From positions 7,290,651 through 7,354,650 of the forward strand of contig OY997653.1 in NCBI GenBank assembly GCA_963921795.1: a DNA stretch of 64,000 bases, read 5' to 3'. Numbering within the stretch: the stretch's first letter is position 1; the number at the start of each line of letters is the position of its first letter. The stretch is from Nannobrachium achirus (taxonomy: Eukaryota; Chordata; Actinopteri; Myctophiformes; Myctophidae). The position numbers and the translations under genes are program-made. Shown here in pieces: positions 49,285 to 60,011 of the stretch. The notes beneath the pieces are model-generated. The model searched no databases. It was not told where the DNA came from and saw nothing but the letters and a program-made list of their open reading frames with translations.

Positions 49285-50480
49285 TTTGTCATTCATAGAA
49301 TCCTCTTCCGTTGAGGGTCCTAATGTCTGATGACTAGAAATCAGAGTTACGGAAAATAATGGGTTCTAAGATGCATTGCGATGTGGCCGTGTACAGTTCT
49401 GAATCCATACAGCGATGTGATATAATCGATTATAGTTATGTTAATGTTTATTGGAGATTTGTTTTATTACTTTGGAAAGGCAACGTCACATTCAGCTGTC
49501 TGTGATATGTTGTTAGCTACATGCTAATGCTACCGATGTGCCGCAGTAGGACTGGGGCTTAATGTCATGAAGTCATAAAAAGTTGTCCGGTGATTTATTA
49601 TTTGTGATTTACGATGCGGTTGTGAACGCTCACAGCAGCACGCCACAATGTGCGGTGAGAAGGCCTGCTATGGAAAGGCAAAAGGCTCACTTCTCTTCTC
49701 CTGGCCCTCAGACAGCGGGTCCATCTCTATCTACAATTTGAAACTGACAGAACGGTGCATTCGACCGACGACCCAAAGCAGTCCAATTGGCTAGGACTGA
49801 TCACGTGGCACACAGAGTTCTTAACCGGAAGTGCGTCCGGCGGTCAAATATGTCCGACCGGAAACGTGCGCTGCGGCACAATAGTTCCGCCACAATAGTC
49901 CCCCCCCCCAAAAACAATTTTTTTTAACTTTTTTTTTTTTCAAAAAACTTTTTTTTTTTTTTTAAACGTTTTTTAGTAAAGAAGCGGGCGTGGACTCTAG
50001 ATGTGAGCGGCCCGAAGGGCCGCGAACCTCTAGTTTGGTTATATTTGTGTTCTCAGACCCACGGTTAAATGAACACAGAGGTTTTTACTAAGTTCCCTGG
50101 TCTCCCTTAAGCTGTGAAAACGCTAACTGAGTTACTGTACTATTACTTGCATTCTGACTGTGAAAGTTGTAAAGTTGAAATTCACAGCAGATGGATTTAT
50201 GTTTTGTTTTTGTATTTCTTGGTTGAAGTTGCATGGATTTACTCATACATATCTTACACATACATGTTTGTATGATTGTAAATTTGAAAAGAAAATCAAC
50301 AAACAAATGTGAGCTCGATTGAGATGTTTGTATAAATGTATATTATGAGCAAATAGTTTTGATGGGTTTTGTGCCTTGTGATTTTCATAATGCATTGTTT
50401 TATATTGATGTTAATATTGCCTCCATGATTTTAACGTGTTTTGTATCGAGACATGTGTGTTACTTTACAGTTTTAATAAA
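49285..50480 (+). other. Probable 3' UTR of the NLR gene with polyadenylation signal
   Basis: AATAAA occurs at 50475-50480, about 1.2 kb after the stop, followed by T-rich sequence. Within it are C-, A- and T-runs (49905-49970) and no recognisable frame. An earlier signal may be used. Confidence 0.6.
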
Positions 50481-50704
50481 ATGGAATTGAATAGATTTTT
50501 TACTTATTTTTTCTAAAAAGCTCTGAATGGGAGATGCGGACCTGCCAACCGTGGGAACATGTTATGGTTTTACACACTGGGCCATGGACGAGGTGATCCA
50601 TTTTGATTATTTTAGGATGTCAGCCAGTAGCTTTGACGACCTTCTATTTGGCGGTTACTCTTCGCGTGCTAGCATCTGGAGCGGCACCTCAGATCGTGGC
50701 TAAT

Positions 50705-51135
50705 TGCGACCGAAGGTCGCATATACTCTGAAGAACCGTGTCGCTTGAGTGTCCTTCCGTATCCTCGTGACCGTCCGTATCCTCTGTGATGTCAGTGTGA
50801 TGTCAGCGAGTTGTGACATCACCTCCTGTACAGGGCGGCTACACGAAATGCGGATAACACTATATATGGAGATAGTCCAGTCCATCATGTCATATGGGAC
50901 TACCGTCATAGAAAGTAGCCATTGTTAGGCCGGAGTCATTGGCTGTCTAAACATGGAGATGTGGATAACACTATATATGGAGATAGTCTAGATCCAATAT
51001 GTCATATGGGACTACCGTCATAGACAGTAGCCATTGTTAATCCGGAGTCAATGGCTGACTGTCTGTACAGGAAGTGATGTCACATGACATACTTGTATGC
51101 CCATATATGAGTCCTTCTGTACCACATCTCCATGT
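50705..51135. repeat. Dispersed repeat block, copy 2 of the 5690-6290 block
   Basis: Near-identical to 5690-6060 over several hundred bases, starting at the same GCGACCGAAGGTCGC palindrome. It interrupts the Harbinger remnant. Confidence 0.9.
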
Positions 51136-51600
51136 TTAGGCAAACTCCACACAGAAAGGCCCTATCGCCAACCCTTACTAAGTAGCATACATTTACAGCA
51201 TACCTTCTCCAAAAACATCAATATTGAACTCCATATGTATATGGATACATACATGTATTTTTATTAATAAAGGATAAAATAAAATTAAAATGCCATAGAT
51301 GGGCATTCCCAAAAGCAAAATCCCTTTATGCCCATATATGGGGATTTCTGATGTCATCAATCTCTGGCCCTAACTAGCTCAAAAGCCTGCTTTACTCTGA
51401 TTTACACCCTACCTTTCCAGATGATGACCTATTGGGTATACACTTATGTCCAAATATAGAAATCCCAAGGCATCAAACCCAAGCTTGGCTTTACTAATTA
51501 ACATATGTTTTATGCCCATATATGGAGATCCCTGTCCCAATGTTATCAATATTAAGGACATATCTGGAAATGCCCATATTTGGTAATGTCCACATATGGG
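51136..51600. other. Intergenic repeat-like sequence
   Basis: It starts with a SINE fragment (GCAAACTCCACACAGAAAGG, inverted). The rest is rich in 'TGCCCATATATGG' phrases related to the preceding block. No gene. Confidence 0.5.
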
Positions 51601-52959
51601 TAGGCCTGGGGCGGTATGGACATTTTGTTACCGCGATTACCGTCTTCCCATTTACCGCCGGTACTGCGGTAATTACCGCACCCCCGTATCTATTAATTAA
51701 GGTTCGGCGATAAGCCAAAATATTGCAATCATCTTCCCAAAAGGAGGGGCGACACAGCCTGACTGCCCGAGTTATACTTCTCCGTACAGCACAGCGTGTC
51801 TGGCTTTCAAAGGAGCAGATCTACAAGCTCACAACACGTCGCATCCGCGATGCGTTCTGAGCTTTTAGATCTGCACTGTCGGGTTACCATAGTAACGTAG
51901 GCAAGCTACGTAGGCTAGCTACTTGGGCTATTCAGACACAAACAGCTGAAGGAAGGGTTGTCAGATCGTGTACAGTGATTCTGTAAACTCACGTCACGTC
52001 TCAACTCTCAAATCGCAGTGATTGAGTGCTGCTATATACAGGTTTTAGTTACAAGACTTGACAGAAAAGGTTATAAAATCGCCGACGCGCCGCTGGACGG
52101 AGCACAACGTGCGACGGAGAAAGTAAAATAGTTTCTCCACAGTGGAGAGGCGACACAGCCTGACTGCCCGAGTTATACTTCTCCGTACAGCACAGCGTGT
52201 CTGGCTTTCAAAGGAGCAGATCTACAAGCTCACAACACGTCGCATCCGCGATGCGTTCTGAGCTTTTAGATCTGCACTGTCGGGTTACCATAGTAACGTA
52301 GGCAAGCTACGTAGGCTAGCTACTTGGGCTATTCAGACACAAACAGCTGAAGGAAGGGTTGTCAGATCGTGTACAGTGATTCTGTAAACTCACGTCACGT
52401 CACGTCTCAACTCTCAAATCGCAGTGATTGAGTGCTGCTATATACAGGTTTTAGTTACAAGACTTGACAGAAAAGGTTATAAAATCGCCGACGCGCCGCT
52501 GGACGGAGCACAACGTGCGACGCGGTGGAGAAAGTAAAATAGTTTCATTTTCGGCTTTAGTCCACGCGGCCCGCGCTCCGCCAGTAATCCGTATGAATAA
52601 AAAAAGATATGCCACAACACAAGGTAGCCTATGTATTAACATCCTTGTGTCGAGTGGATTACAGAGAAAGAGTTGTGCTCCGTACTCTATCTATGCCCTG
52701 CGTGCAGCCGTGCACTGTGTACACTGCAGGTCTCTGTGTGTGAGTGACGTATGTGGCTTCCAACGTGTGGTACACGGCCCAGAGCAGAGCGGCATGGAGC
52801 GCATGCGGTCCTCGCTTCTCCCCCGTTTTAAAACTCGCTTGTTTTCCAATAAAAAATAGACCTTTTTTTTGTCTTTTTACCGCGGTAAGCACAATGACAC
52901 CGCGGTAGACCTCGGTATACCGCGGTACGGCGGTACGGCGGTTACCGCCTCCAACCCTA
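51601..52959. mobile_element. hAT-like MITE with perfect 8-bp duplication and internal duplication
   Basis: The ends are TAGGCCTGGGGCGGTATGGA and GGCGGTTACCGCCTCCAACC then CTA. Both sides are rich in CCGCGGTA motifs. CATATGGG flanks it at 51593-51600 and 52960-52967. Inside, about 400 bp is tandemly duplicated (51746-52145 and 52147-52545), each copy carrying a full recurrent hairpin (51814-51874 and 52215-52275). The end of the second copy is slightly expanded. Confidence 0.93.
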
Positions 52960-53815
52960 CATATGGGCATGTTTTGACATAACATAGTCAGGGCCCTATC
53001 GCTCACACCCTAGGTTGGGTTGGCGTGTTCTCCCCGTGTCTCCTAGGGTTGATATCCTCACAAAATTGGTGCAAGTCAATGGCAGCGTTTCCAGAATATC
53101 AACAATACCAAGGGCCACCAGGACCGTAGGGCTGTGGACAAGGACTTGCAGCGCATGAACGCCGCACTGGAGCGTGAAAACCAACAGGCCTGATGGAAAG
53201 TCCGAGAAACGCTGTGGTTGGCCAGATTGTCAAGAATTGGCACGACCTCGCCCTTTAGGGCGAGGTTGCATGTCACCCTGAGGTCGCATTCCAACCCTTG
53301 GGTGTCTTACTAGTAGCTACAGACTGGGCTATTCAAAAGTGTGCACCATTATGTCAGAGGTTTGCAAGGCCATCCGGCAGGCCTTGAAGGACAAATTTGT
53401 TGCTTTTCCGTCAAGGGCGCAGTTCTAAGAGATAGCAAGGGATTTCTGGCGTCTATGGAACTATACCCGAATTGTCTCGGGGCCATCGATGGGAAGCATG
53501 TCACTCTCGAGGCACCACCAAACGGGCAGTGATTACTTTACTCCATCGTGTTAATGGCTGTCTGCGACGCCAGGTACAGGTTCACCATGTAGGACGTGGG
53601 GGCCTACGGAAAAGAGTCGGACGGGTTAGTTTTCTCTCAGTCTGACTTTGGGTCAGGTCTGCTGTACGGGAAACTAGACCTTCCTGGATTGGTAGCGTTG
53701 CCCGGTAAAACAAGACCGGTGCCCCACGTCTTCATAGGAGATGCTGCCTTCCCACTACACCAGAACCGGATGCGTCCCTTCCCAGGTATGTCCGTAGTCC
53801 ATACCTAATGTAGCT

Positions 53816-54149
53816 GGAAAAATGTACAATTAAATCAATGTATTTAAAATCAAAAGTTGCTTCTAACAGTAACACACTATAATGTGCATTGTGCATATTA
53901 CGGTAACTACTTTTTTGAAACATGTCTCCGATATCAATATTATGTCTGAATGGTCAGAACACATAATACAGTTGGGCACATTATGTTTGAATACCCTGGC
54001 CTGCGGATGAGTGCAAACTGTCCTAGAGTATTCTGATATCATGCTGCAGCTGCACTGATCTTGCCATCAATTTGAACAAGTTCCCTATGCTGCTGTAGCT
54101 CACACCCTTTCACAAAATGCCAGCAGGGATGGTGTACTTTTTAGGCCTT
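53816..54149. other. Intergenic, nothing recognised
   Basis: Probably the decayed tail of the Harbinger element, with no clear motif. Confidence 0.4.
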
Positions 54150-54770
54150 GATTAAAGTGTAAAGTGACTGAGTACATTTACTCAAGTACTGTACTTCAAT
54201 CCTTGTTTTTCTTTTTTTTTTTTACTTTTACTTTTCTGGAGTATTTCCAATTTCCAGTACATTCTTCAGAAGCAAATAGTGTACTTTTACTCCACTACAA
54301 TATTTGAAAACATAGTTACTTTGTAGATTTTGATTGTTTGGCCTATTAAAAACATACATTACAACCTCCAGCACATGGGTAACTGGTCCAATATACATCA
54401 CTGGCCAGATAGCCAAACATTCCCCCGACCTCACCCATGTCGCCCTGAGGCGTCTTACTAGTATTAATAGATTTCATTGGTTGAATATTTACACAATACC
54501 ACAGAAGGTGATTTTCTGATCACTGCTAGTGTAAAATAGATATAAATGATTATATTATAAAACATACATGAATCCACTTTAGCCCTATTTTATACCTAGG
54601 CTATTTGAAAATAGCTGATCTACAGTACAAGCTCACAATGTGTCGCGATGCGACGCGTTGTGAGCTTGTAGATCAAATGTATTTTCAAACGTCTACTTTT
54701 ACTTTTGGCACTTTAATACTTTTACTCAAGTACATTTTGAATTGGTCACATATGTACTGGGTCAGATATG
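54150..54770. mobile_element. Diverged Tol2-like hAT MITE with hairpin
   Basis: AAGTGTAAAGTGACTGAGTA then CATTTACTCAAGTACTGTAC matches the element at 47558. TACTTTTACTCCACTACAAT and TTACTTTTGGCACTTTAATA are internal phrases. The right end is degraded. A complete recurrent hairpin lies at 54604-54690. A stretch at 54370-54480 appears to be a separate insertion. Confidence 0.7.
54604..54690. repeat. Recurrent hairpin, complete copy with asymmetric insert
   Basis: TTGAAAATAGCTGATCTACA, then a 5-nt extra GTACA, then AGCTCACAATGTGTCGCG, pair with GCGACGCGTTGTGAGCTTGT and AGATCAAATGTATTTTCAA. Confidence 0.85.
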
Positions 54771-55437
54771 TACTGGTTCAGAAGTTTTCCGGTCATTGCG
54801 TCCTCACCGGATGTAATAAATCTGCTCAAATTCACACACAAACTAGTGAGAAGTAAAATCAGATACATATATTGCAGTAATTGATTGTCCATGTTTATTT
54901 TCATTCATAACATGACTTCTCATGGTCATAGATGTTGTTGGAGCCAAAATACAATTGTTAATTTTGTTTATTATTTTCATTCATCACAGAGGTGTGGTAC
55001 TATCTGTCACCATGGCAACTGCCATAGGGGGGTGGGTACTACCACAAGGGGTGGGTACATTTATACTTGGCAATGGCCGTGGCAACTCAGGTGTGCAAAG
55101 GGGAAAACGCCAAACAGTTTTAGACCGTGTCGTGTGTCGCCACGCAGGGTTTTGGTTGGCTTTCAATGCTTTTTGGATCACTGTATGTCTTAAAGTATAT
55201 GCAAAATAAATGGATTGACATATCCAAACTAAGACAACTTTCTGGACATTGAATTTCATCACGCACGCGTCTTACTGAAGCAACCCGGTGCCCCTCACTG
55301 TAGGTCTACGGCTAAAGGCTCTACAGATGTCATACATCATGTGTCAGTTCAGCTGGAAAACATTTGTATGAACTCACAAGAGTTTAAGATTTTCCTATAA
55401 ACCAAACCCTGTGCCAAAAAAAAAGAAAAAAGTACAA
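54771..55437. other. Intergenic, downstream of the zinc-finger gene
   Basis: On the minus strand, AATAAA-type signals lie near 54893 and 54963, so this may hold the zinc-finger 3' UTR. No other gene is recognised. Confidence 0.4.
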
Positions 55438-56882
55438 TTAAAGGTTTTCTTGCTTGTGTGAATCCTCGTGTATTTTCAAATTTGCAGTTCGACTGAAGCA
55501 TTGGCCACACACTGTGCAACTAAAGGGTTTGTCCCCCGTATGAGTCCTCATGTGATTGGTCAGTGTACCCCGGTGACGAAAGCTTTGCCCACAGAGTGTA
55601 CAACTAAACGGTTTCTCGCCAGTATGAGTCATCATGTGTGTTTTCAGATTTTCAGTTCGATTGAAGGTTTTGCTGCAAACTGTACAACAAAACGGTCTCT
55701 CCCCTGTATGAGTGCTCATGTGTGTTTTAAGCTTAATCTTTTGAGCAAAGCCTTTGTCACAAATAGTGCAACTGAAGGGTCTCTCATTTGTGTGAATCCT
55801 CATATGCGTTTTCAGATTTTGATTGAGGGTAAAGCTTTTGCTACAGACTGCACAGCTAAAGGGTTTGTCGCCCGAGTGAATCCTCATGTGTATTTTCAGA
55901 TTGTCTGTCCGATTGAAGCTTTTGCCACAAACTGTACAACCTAATCTTTGCCCTTCTACGTTCTGTGTCTTCGGTGATTGCAGCGTGTGTGAAGCTGACT
56001 GCTCTTCACCGTCCACGGTGTCAGACTCACAAACGTGTAAATCCAGGAGCTGCTCATCTGTGGTTGGTTGAGGTGTTCCACGGTCCTCTGCATCAGCTGC
56101 TGTTTTCATGCTTAGGGTTGAGGTGCTGGCTGCAAGCTCAGGCTCTGTAAAACCTACAGGGCGTTCACCTGCGTGTTTCTCCCGTTGGTGCTTTTTCAGC
56201 TGTGCGTTTCGAGTGAAGCCTTTGAAACAAATCGCGCAACGGAATTGCTTCTCGTTCCTGTGGATTCCCATGTGCGTTTTGAGGTTTTGTTTGAGCGTGA
56301 AGCTTTTGCTGCAAACCGTACAACCGAAGGGTCTCTCCCCCGTGTGGATCCTCATGTGCGTTTTCAGATTGTCCGTTCGATTGAAGCTTTTGCCGCAGAC
56401 ATTACAAGAGCAGAGCTTCAAACTACGACTCCTCGCGGAGTTGGTCTCTTTTGGCGAGTCCACGTTCCGAGAGAGCTCGTCGCACACCGACGCCGTTTGT
56501 CCTTCCTGGCGTTGTGTCTGCAGTGACGTCACAGTGTTTACCCTGGTCTCCTCCCACTCATCACTGTCTTCCGTGTCAGAGTCAGAACTCTGCTCATCTC
56601 TGGTTGGTTGAGATATCCCACAGTCCTCTGTCTCCATGTGGTGAGTTGAGGTGCTGCCTGCAGGCTCTGTGTCTCTGCTTTCATCATCGTCATCCTCCTT
56701 ACACTTCACCGGTAGTAATGTCATTGTCATTGTTGAGTCGTCAGCCTCCTCCGGTCGGTGAAGAAGCTCCATCTTTGTCTCTTTACTGTGTGGAGGCTCT
56801 GGATTCTCCTGGACCAGACTGGAGCTCCTCTCCTCATGCTCAGGAGAAACGTCCTCTTTGCAGGCAGGCAGGTGCAGGAATT
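55438..56882 (-). CDS. C2H2 zinc-finger protein, terminal exon (nine fingers)
   Basis: The acceptor TCTTTTTGTCCAG is read on the minus strand, so the exon begins at 56882 and the methionine at 56772 is probably internal. The start reads FLHLPACKEDVSPEHEERSS, then QENPEPPHSKETK, typical of the acidic linker exon in fish ZNF genes. Nine C2H2 fingers follow: three (CNVCGKSF, CTVCSKSF, CAICFKGF), a ~75-residue acidic spacer, then six more, with TGERPF- or TGEKPF-like linkers. The third finger has an extra residue between its histidines (HQREKH). The two blocks resemble each other (both begin with an SFNRTDNLK finger followed by an SFTL finger), so they arose by duplication. The protein ends HKQENL. 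It is expected to be a nuclear DNA-binding regulator of unknown target. The 5' exon(s) were not found. Confidence 0.9.
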
Positions 56883-57025
56883 CTGGACAAAAAGATAAAG
56901 AAACAGGGTCAACCGTTAAGTATTTGAGCTGTAACTAAATGTTTTGTAGTTATTGTGGTATTTATTACTAGTACAGACTAATTTTTAACTCTGCGGTACC
57001 GACAGTGTCTCTGGCTAAAAATAAA

Positions 57026-57275
57026 TGGTAAATGGTGCATTTGTATAACGCCTTTATCCAAGGCTAAAGTGCATTACATTCACCCATTCACACACACATT
57101 CATACACCGATGGCAGAGGAAACCATGCAAGGCACCAACCTGCTCATCAGGAGCAGTTAGGGGTTCAGAGTCTTGCTCAAGGACTCTTCGGCATGTGGAC
57201 AGGAGGAGCCGGGATTTTAACCGCCAACCCACGGATCATTAGCCAACCTGCTCTACCTCCTGAGCCACAGCCTGT
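57026..57275 (-). repeat. tRNA-derived SINE-like repeat (minus)
   Basis: On the minus strand: GGCTCAGGAGGTAGAGCAGG, TTGGCTAATGATCCGTGGG and a B-box-like GCGGTTAAAATCCC, with a tail ATAAAGGCGTTATACAAATG. Related to 47012-47218. Confidence 0.7.
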
Positions 57276-57544
57276 TACATCCAGCAACATGAAGATGCAA
57301 CATGTTGTTGGTCTCATACTAGGGCATTCACCAAATATTCTAATATTTTAATATCAAAGTCACTATTCGATTCGAATATTTTAATATCAAAGTCAAAGTT
57401 CACGTTGAATATTTGCTTATTTTTATTTTTATATTGTTTTCTCTTTAAAAAATATATAGTTTATAAAGCTTGGCTAGATAGGAAGTCATAAGAATGAGTT
57501 GTCAATGCCCCTGGTGGATGAATTTGTTTATGCTCTATACCAGG
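57276..57544. other. Intergenic; edge of a TATTCGAA-type repeat
   Basis: Phrases such as AGGGCATTCACCAAATATTC and ATTCGATTCGAATATT at 57323-57400 have a partial inverted match at 57800-57890 (CGAATACTAAAAATCACTA then TTCGTGAATGCCCTG). The two appear to be the ends of an element (about 57323-57885) enclosing the next feature. Confidence 0.6.
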
Positions 57545-57750
57545 GGTTCTCAAACGATTTTTAGGCCTTGACCCCCAAAATAAACATATTTGAACTGGGG
57601 ACCCTCACCCTGACAAGCACTTGGAATTGTAGGTATTACATTTAATGTGACTCGGTTCCGCAGATAAATATTGTGAAAATAGCAGATCTACATGCTCACA
57701 ACGCCTCGCAACGCGAGGCATTGTGAGCATGTAGATCTGCTATTTTCATT
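57545..57750. repeat. 'GGTTCTCAAACG' element with perfect hairpin
   Basis: GGGGTTCTCAAACGATTTTT then AGGCCTTGACCCCCAAAAT starts the family seen at 62628. The hairpin at 57674-57747 has arms GAAAATAGCAGATCTACATG and CTCACAACGCCTCGC, and the opposite arm matches almost perfectly, including the ATG/CAT change. Confidence 0.85.
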
Positions 57751-58438
57751 TCACAATGTTCGCCTCTTGCTGACTTAATATTTGACAGTTTGGCCTGTCC
57801 TGTCGAATATTTGACTATTCAAATACTTTGAGGTCGAATAATTCGAATACTAAAAATCACTATTCGTGAATGCCCTGTCTCATACACCGCAACATTTTAT
57901 CATCCTCCGCAACGGGAGTGTTTCGCTCTTACTACGTGTCATCTTTTTGACACCCAACTCTAACCCTTACCCTAAACCTAACCTCCGTGGGTCGAGTGGC
58001 TAACCCTCCCGACACTCCTTTGTCGAAATGGCGGTCGTTCGAAAGAGCGAGATTTCCCCCTCCGCAACACATGGTCTCATACACCGCAACATTTTAATGC
58101 TTTTTGCGGTAGAGAACCTATATTGCGGGAATTATAATTGACATATTATTTGTTGTGGCTATGATTATTCTTTGTTTCCCAGGTATATAGGCCTAATGCA
58201 AGAGAATACACTCTTGAACCCTATTAATCCAGGTATAAATCCACAAGCCAAGCTCACAACAATGTAGATTGGCTTTTTTGTTTCTATTTACATCGTTCCC
58301 GAGTAGCTGGTCCCCGACGAGACGCTCGGCCGGCCGAGCTCTAGTAGTAAATAAATGTGTAAAGTGCCCTCTGCCGCCAGCTCGGCTAAAGTACACATAT
58401 GAGCGTTGTGTTGTATTGTAAAAAGAATTAGCCCTTAA
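57751..58438. other. Intergenic, no gene recognised
   Basis: A degenerate hairpin piece is possible at 58240-58275 (AAGCCAAGCTCACAACAATG). Otherwise nothing is supported up to the next TTAA element. Confidence 0.4.
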
Positions 58439-59870
58439 GTTCTGTTCAGATTCACTACACCTTCGTTCTGTTCGGGTCATTTTGACCCGGGGGATATTTG
58501 GTTTAAAAAAAACAACACTAATATAAATTTTAACTTAACAAATCATCATGATACATTGACTTTGACTCAATACCAAACCAATTCATATGATATATATAGT
58601 AAATGTTTGCATTTCTGCTTTGCTATATCACATTAAACACTGTAAGAGCTAGGCGTTTTTACTGATTTAGCTGAAATTCATGTAAAAAAAAAAAAGCTAC
58701 TTTATTTAATACTGGGCAATATTGCTCATGCTTATAGAAAAAAATGAAAATCAGACAATAATTTTTATGGACTTTTTTTTTCCAACATGCCCATTAATTG
58801 AATACTTGTGGTTCAAGAACAGGACATCATTCTCACAGAGCTGAACACACATGTGAACAGTGAACACACATGAACGTCACATAATATACACTTGAATGTA
58901 TACACTAGGACAGAGGTTGGGGGGTTTGGAGGGGAGGGGGTAAGGGTGAGGTGAGGGGGGTTGGAGGGGGGAGGGGTGTAAGGGGTGTAAGGGGTTAGGG
59001 GGTGATTGTGTATCTGTGTTTGTACATGATTCCTTGTATTTCTGTGCATCAGGGGAGGGGGGGTTATGTGTGTGGGGGGGGAGGTGGGGGGGGGGGGCTT
59101 TGGAAGGGGGCTTCGGAAGGGGGGTGTTAGAAGTGGGGGTGACTGTGTGTCTGTGTTTTGGCATAATACTGTGTATTTCTGTGCATCTGTGCTTCCGGGT
59201 CAAAATGACCCGAACAGCACTTAACTCTTCCCACGCTTTGAACGTTAACGTTCGCCCCATTTTTTACAGAACCTCGATGCCAATACGGCGCTCGTTCGGT
59301 TCGTTCGTCTGATGACTGTAAGCTGATGAGGGGTCGCGCGGCCGTCTACTGTAAACACATTTTCCGCGGTGATGGTGTAAAAAATCCATTATGCGTTAGA
59401 TCAACGGAGAACAATTCACTTCCTTGTTGATTTCCTCCGGCTGTAAGGCTCTGTGGCCAGTGACTGGTCTTCTTCTTCTTCAACACATAACAGGCAAATT
59501 CACATTCATTCTCGCATGACGCCGCCCTCTGCTGCCTGGCAGACCAAAGTGCACTATTGCACAACCAAAAAAAATAAAAAATAAAAAATAAATGTCTGTC
59601 TGTCTGTCTATCTACTATAACGTCGCAAAGGTAAGCCGCTTTTTGATGGCGCCAGACCCAATAAATAAATAAATAATCTGGCAGTAGGAGAGTTAAGGTT
59701 CAAAAAATATCAGGGGGGTCTAGCATGGGTGTAGTGCAAAAATATTTTTTTTACATGTTCATCTCAGAAGAATCTTTAAGGCCAGTGAGTTTCAGGTGGA
59801 AAAATTTAAAACTTCTACCTTTTCTTTCCAAATGAAAATGTAAAACGGGTCAAAATGACCCGAACAGAAC
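58439..59870. mobile_element. TTAA-flanked element with GGGTCAAAATGACCC ends (1.4 kb)
   Basis: TTAA at 58435-58438 and 59871-59874. GTTCTGTTC at the left and GAACAGAAC at the right are inverted, followed inward by TTCGGGTCATTTTGACCCGG and GGGTCAAAATGACCCGAA. G/GT-rich sequence at 58910-59140 lies inside. It hosts a nested family A MITE. Confidence 0.88.
59225..59692. mobile_element. TTAA-flanked MITE, family A copy 3 (468 bp), nested
   Basis: TTAA at 59221-59224 and 59693-59696. CTCTTCCCACGCTTTGAACG at the left, CTGGCAGTAGGAGAG at the right. Very close to copy 1 at 28732-29193. A 3' fragment of the same family lies at 59900-59993. Confidence 0.9.
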
Positions 59871-60011
59871 TTAAGGGTTAGTTTGAAAATATCAATAGAT
59901 AATTTTCTATAACATCGCAAAGGTAAGCTGCTTTTTGCTGGCACCAGCCCCAATGAATAAATAATAACATCTGGCAGTAGAACTGTTAATTATTGTAAGG
60001 GTTAGGGTTAC

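Larger units (their letters stand above)
47341..48770. mobile_element. 'CAGTGGTTCTCAAA' dispersed element, outer layer of a nest
   Basis: It begins GCAGTGGTTCTCAAATGGGG and has the paired TCC/GGA-rich phrases of the family seen at 14128, 57545, 62628 and 63077. A recurrent hairpin copy lies inside at 47459-47505. The family resumes at 48715 with GGGGGTCCTTTGTACAAAAT after a Tol2-like insertion. Confidence 0.65.
50590..53815 (+). pseudogene. PIF/Harbinger transposase remnant, split by insertions
   Basis: The first piece (about 50595-50704) reads HFDYFRMSASSFDDLL, then AVTLRVLASGAAPQIVANC, the N-terminal part of Harbinger transposases. The rest resumes near 53338: TIMSEVCKAIRQALKDKF, ending with CLGAIDGKHVTLEAPPNG (first catalytic Asp, about 53478-53530). 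[24 protein letters not shown] (second Asp region) and [10 protein letters not shown] (third acidic region) follow up to about 53800. Frameshifts and stops occur in each part. A dispersed repeat (50705-51135) and a hAT element (51601-52959) lie between the two pieces. Confidence 0.85.

Noticed and set aside
54370-54480. Second Harbinger gene piece
   Set aside because: It shares a CCTGAGG(C/T)(G/C)TCTTACTAGTA-like phrase with 53275-53300, but no domain could be supported and the similarity is short.
55468-56927. Several long plus-strand frames over the zinc-finger exon
   Set aside because: They are antisense shadows of the C2H2 repeats on the minus strand.
28851-59564. Near-identical 72-codon minus-strand frames at 28851-29069 and 59346-59564
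   Set aside because: Both lie in copies of the same TTAA MITE, so the match reflects shared DNA. The third copy does not preserve the frame.
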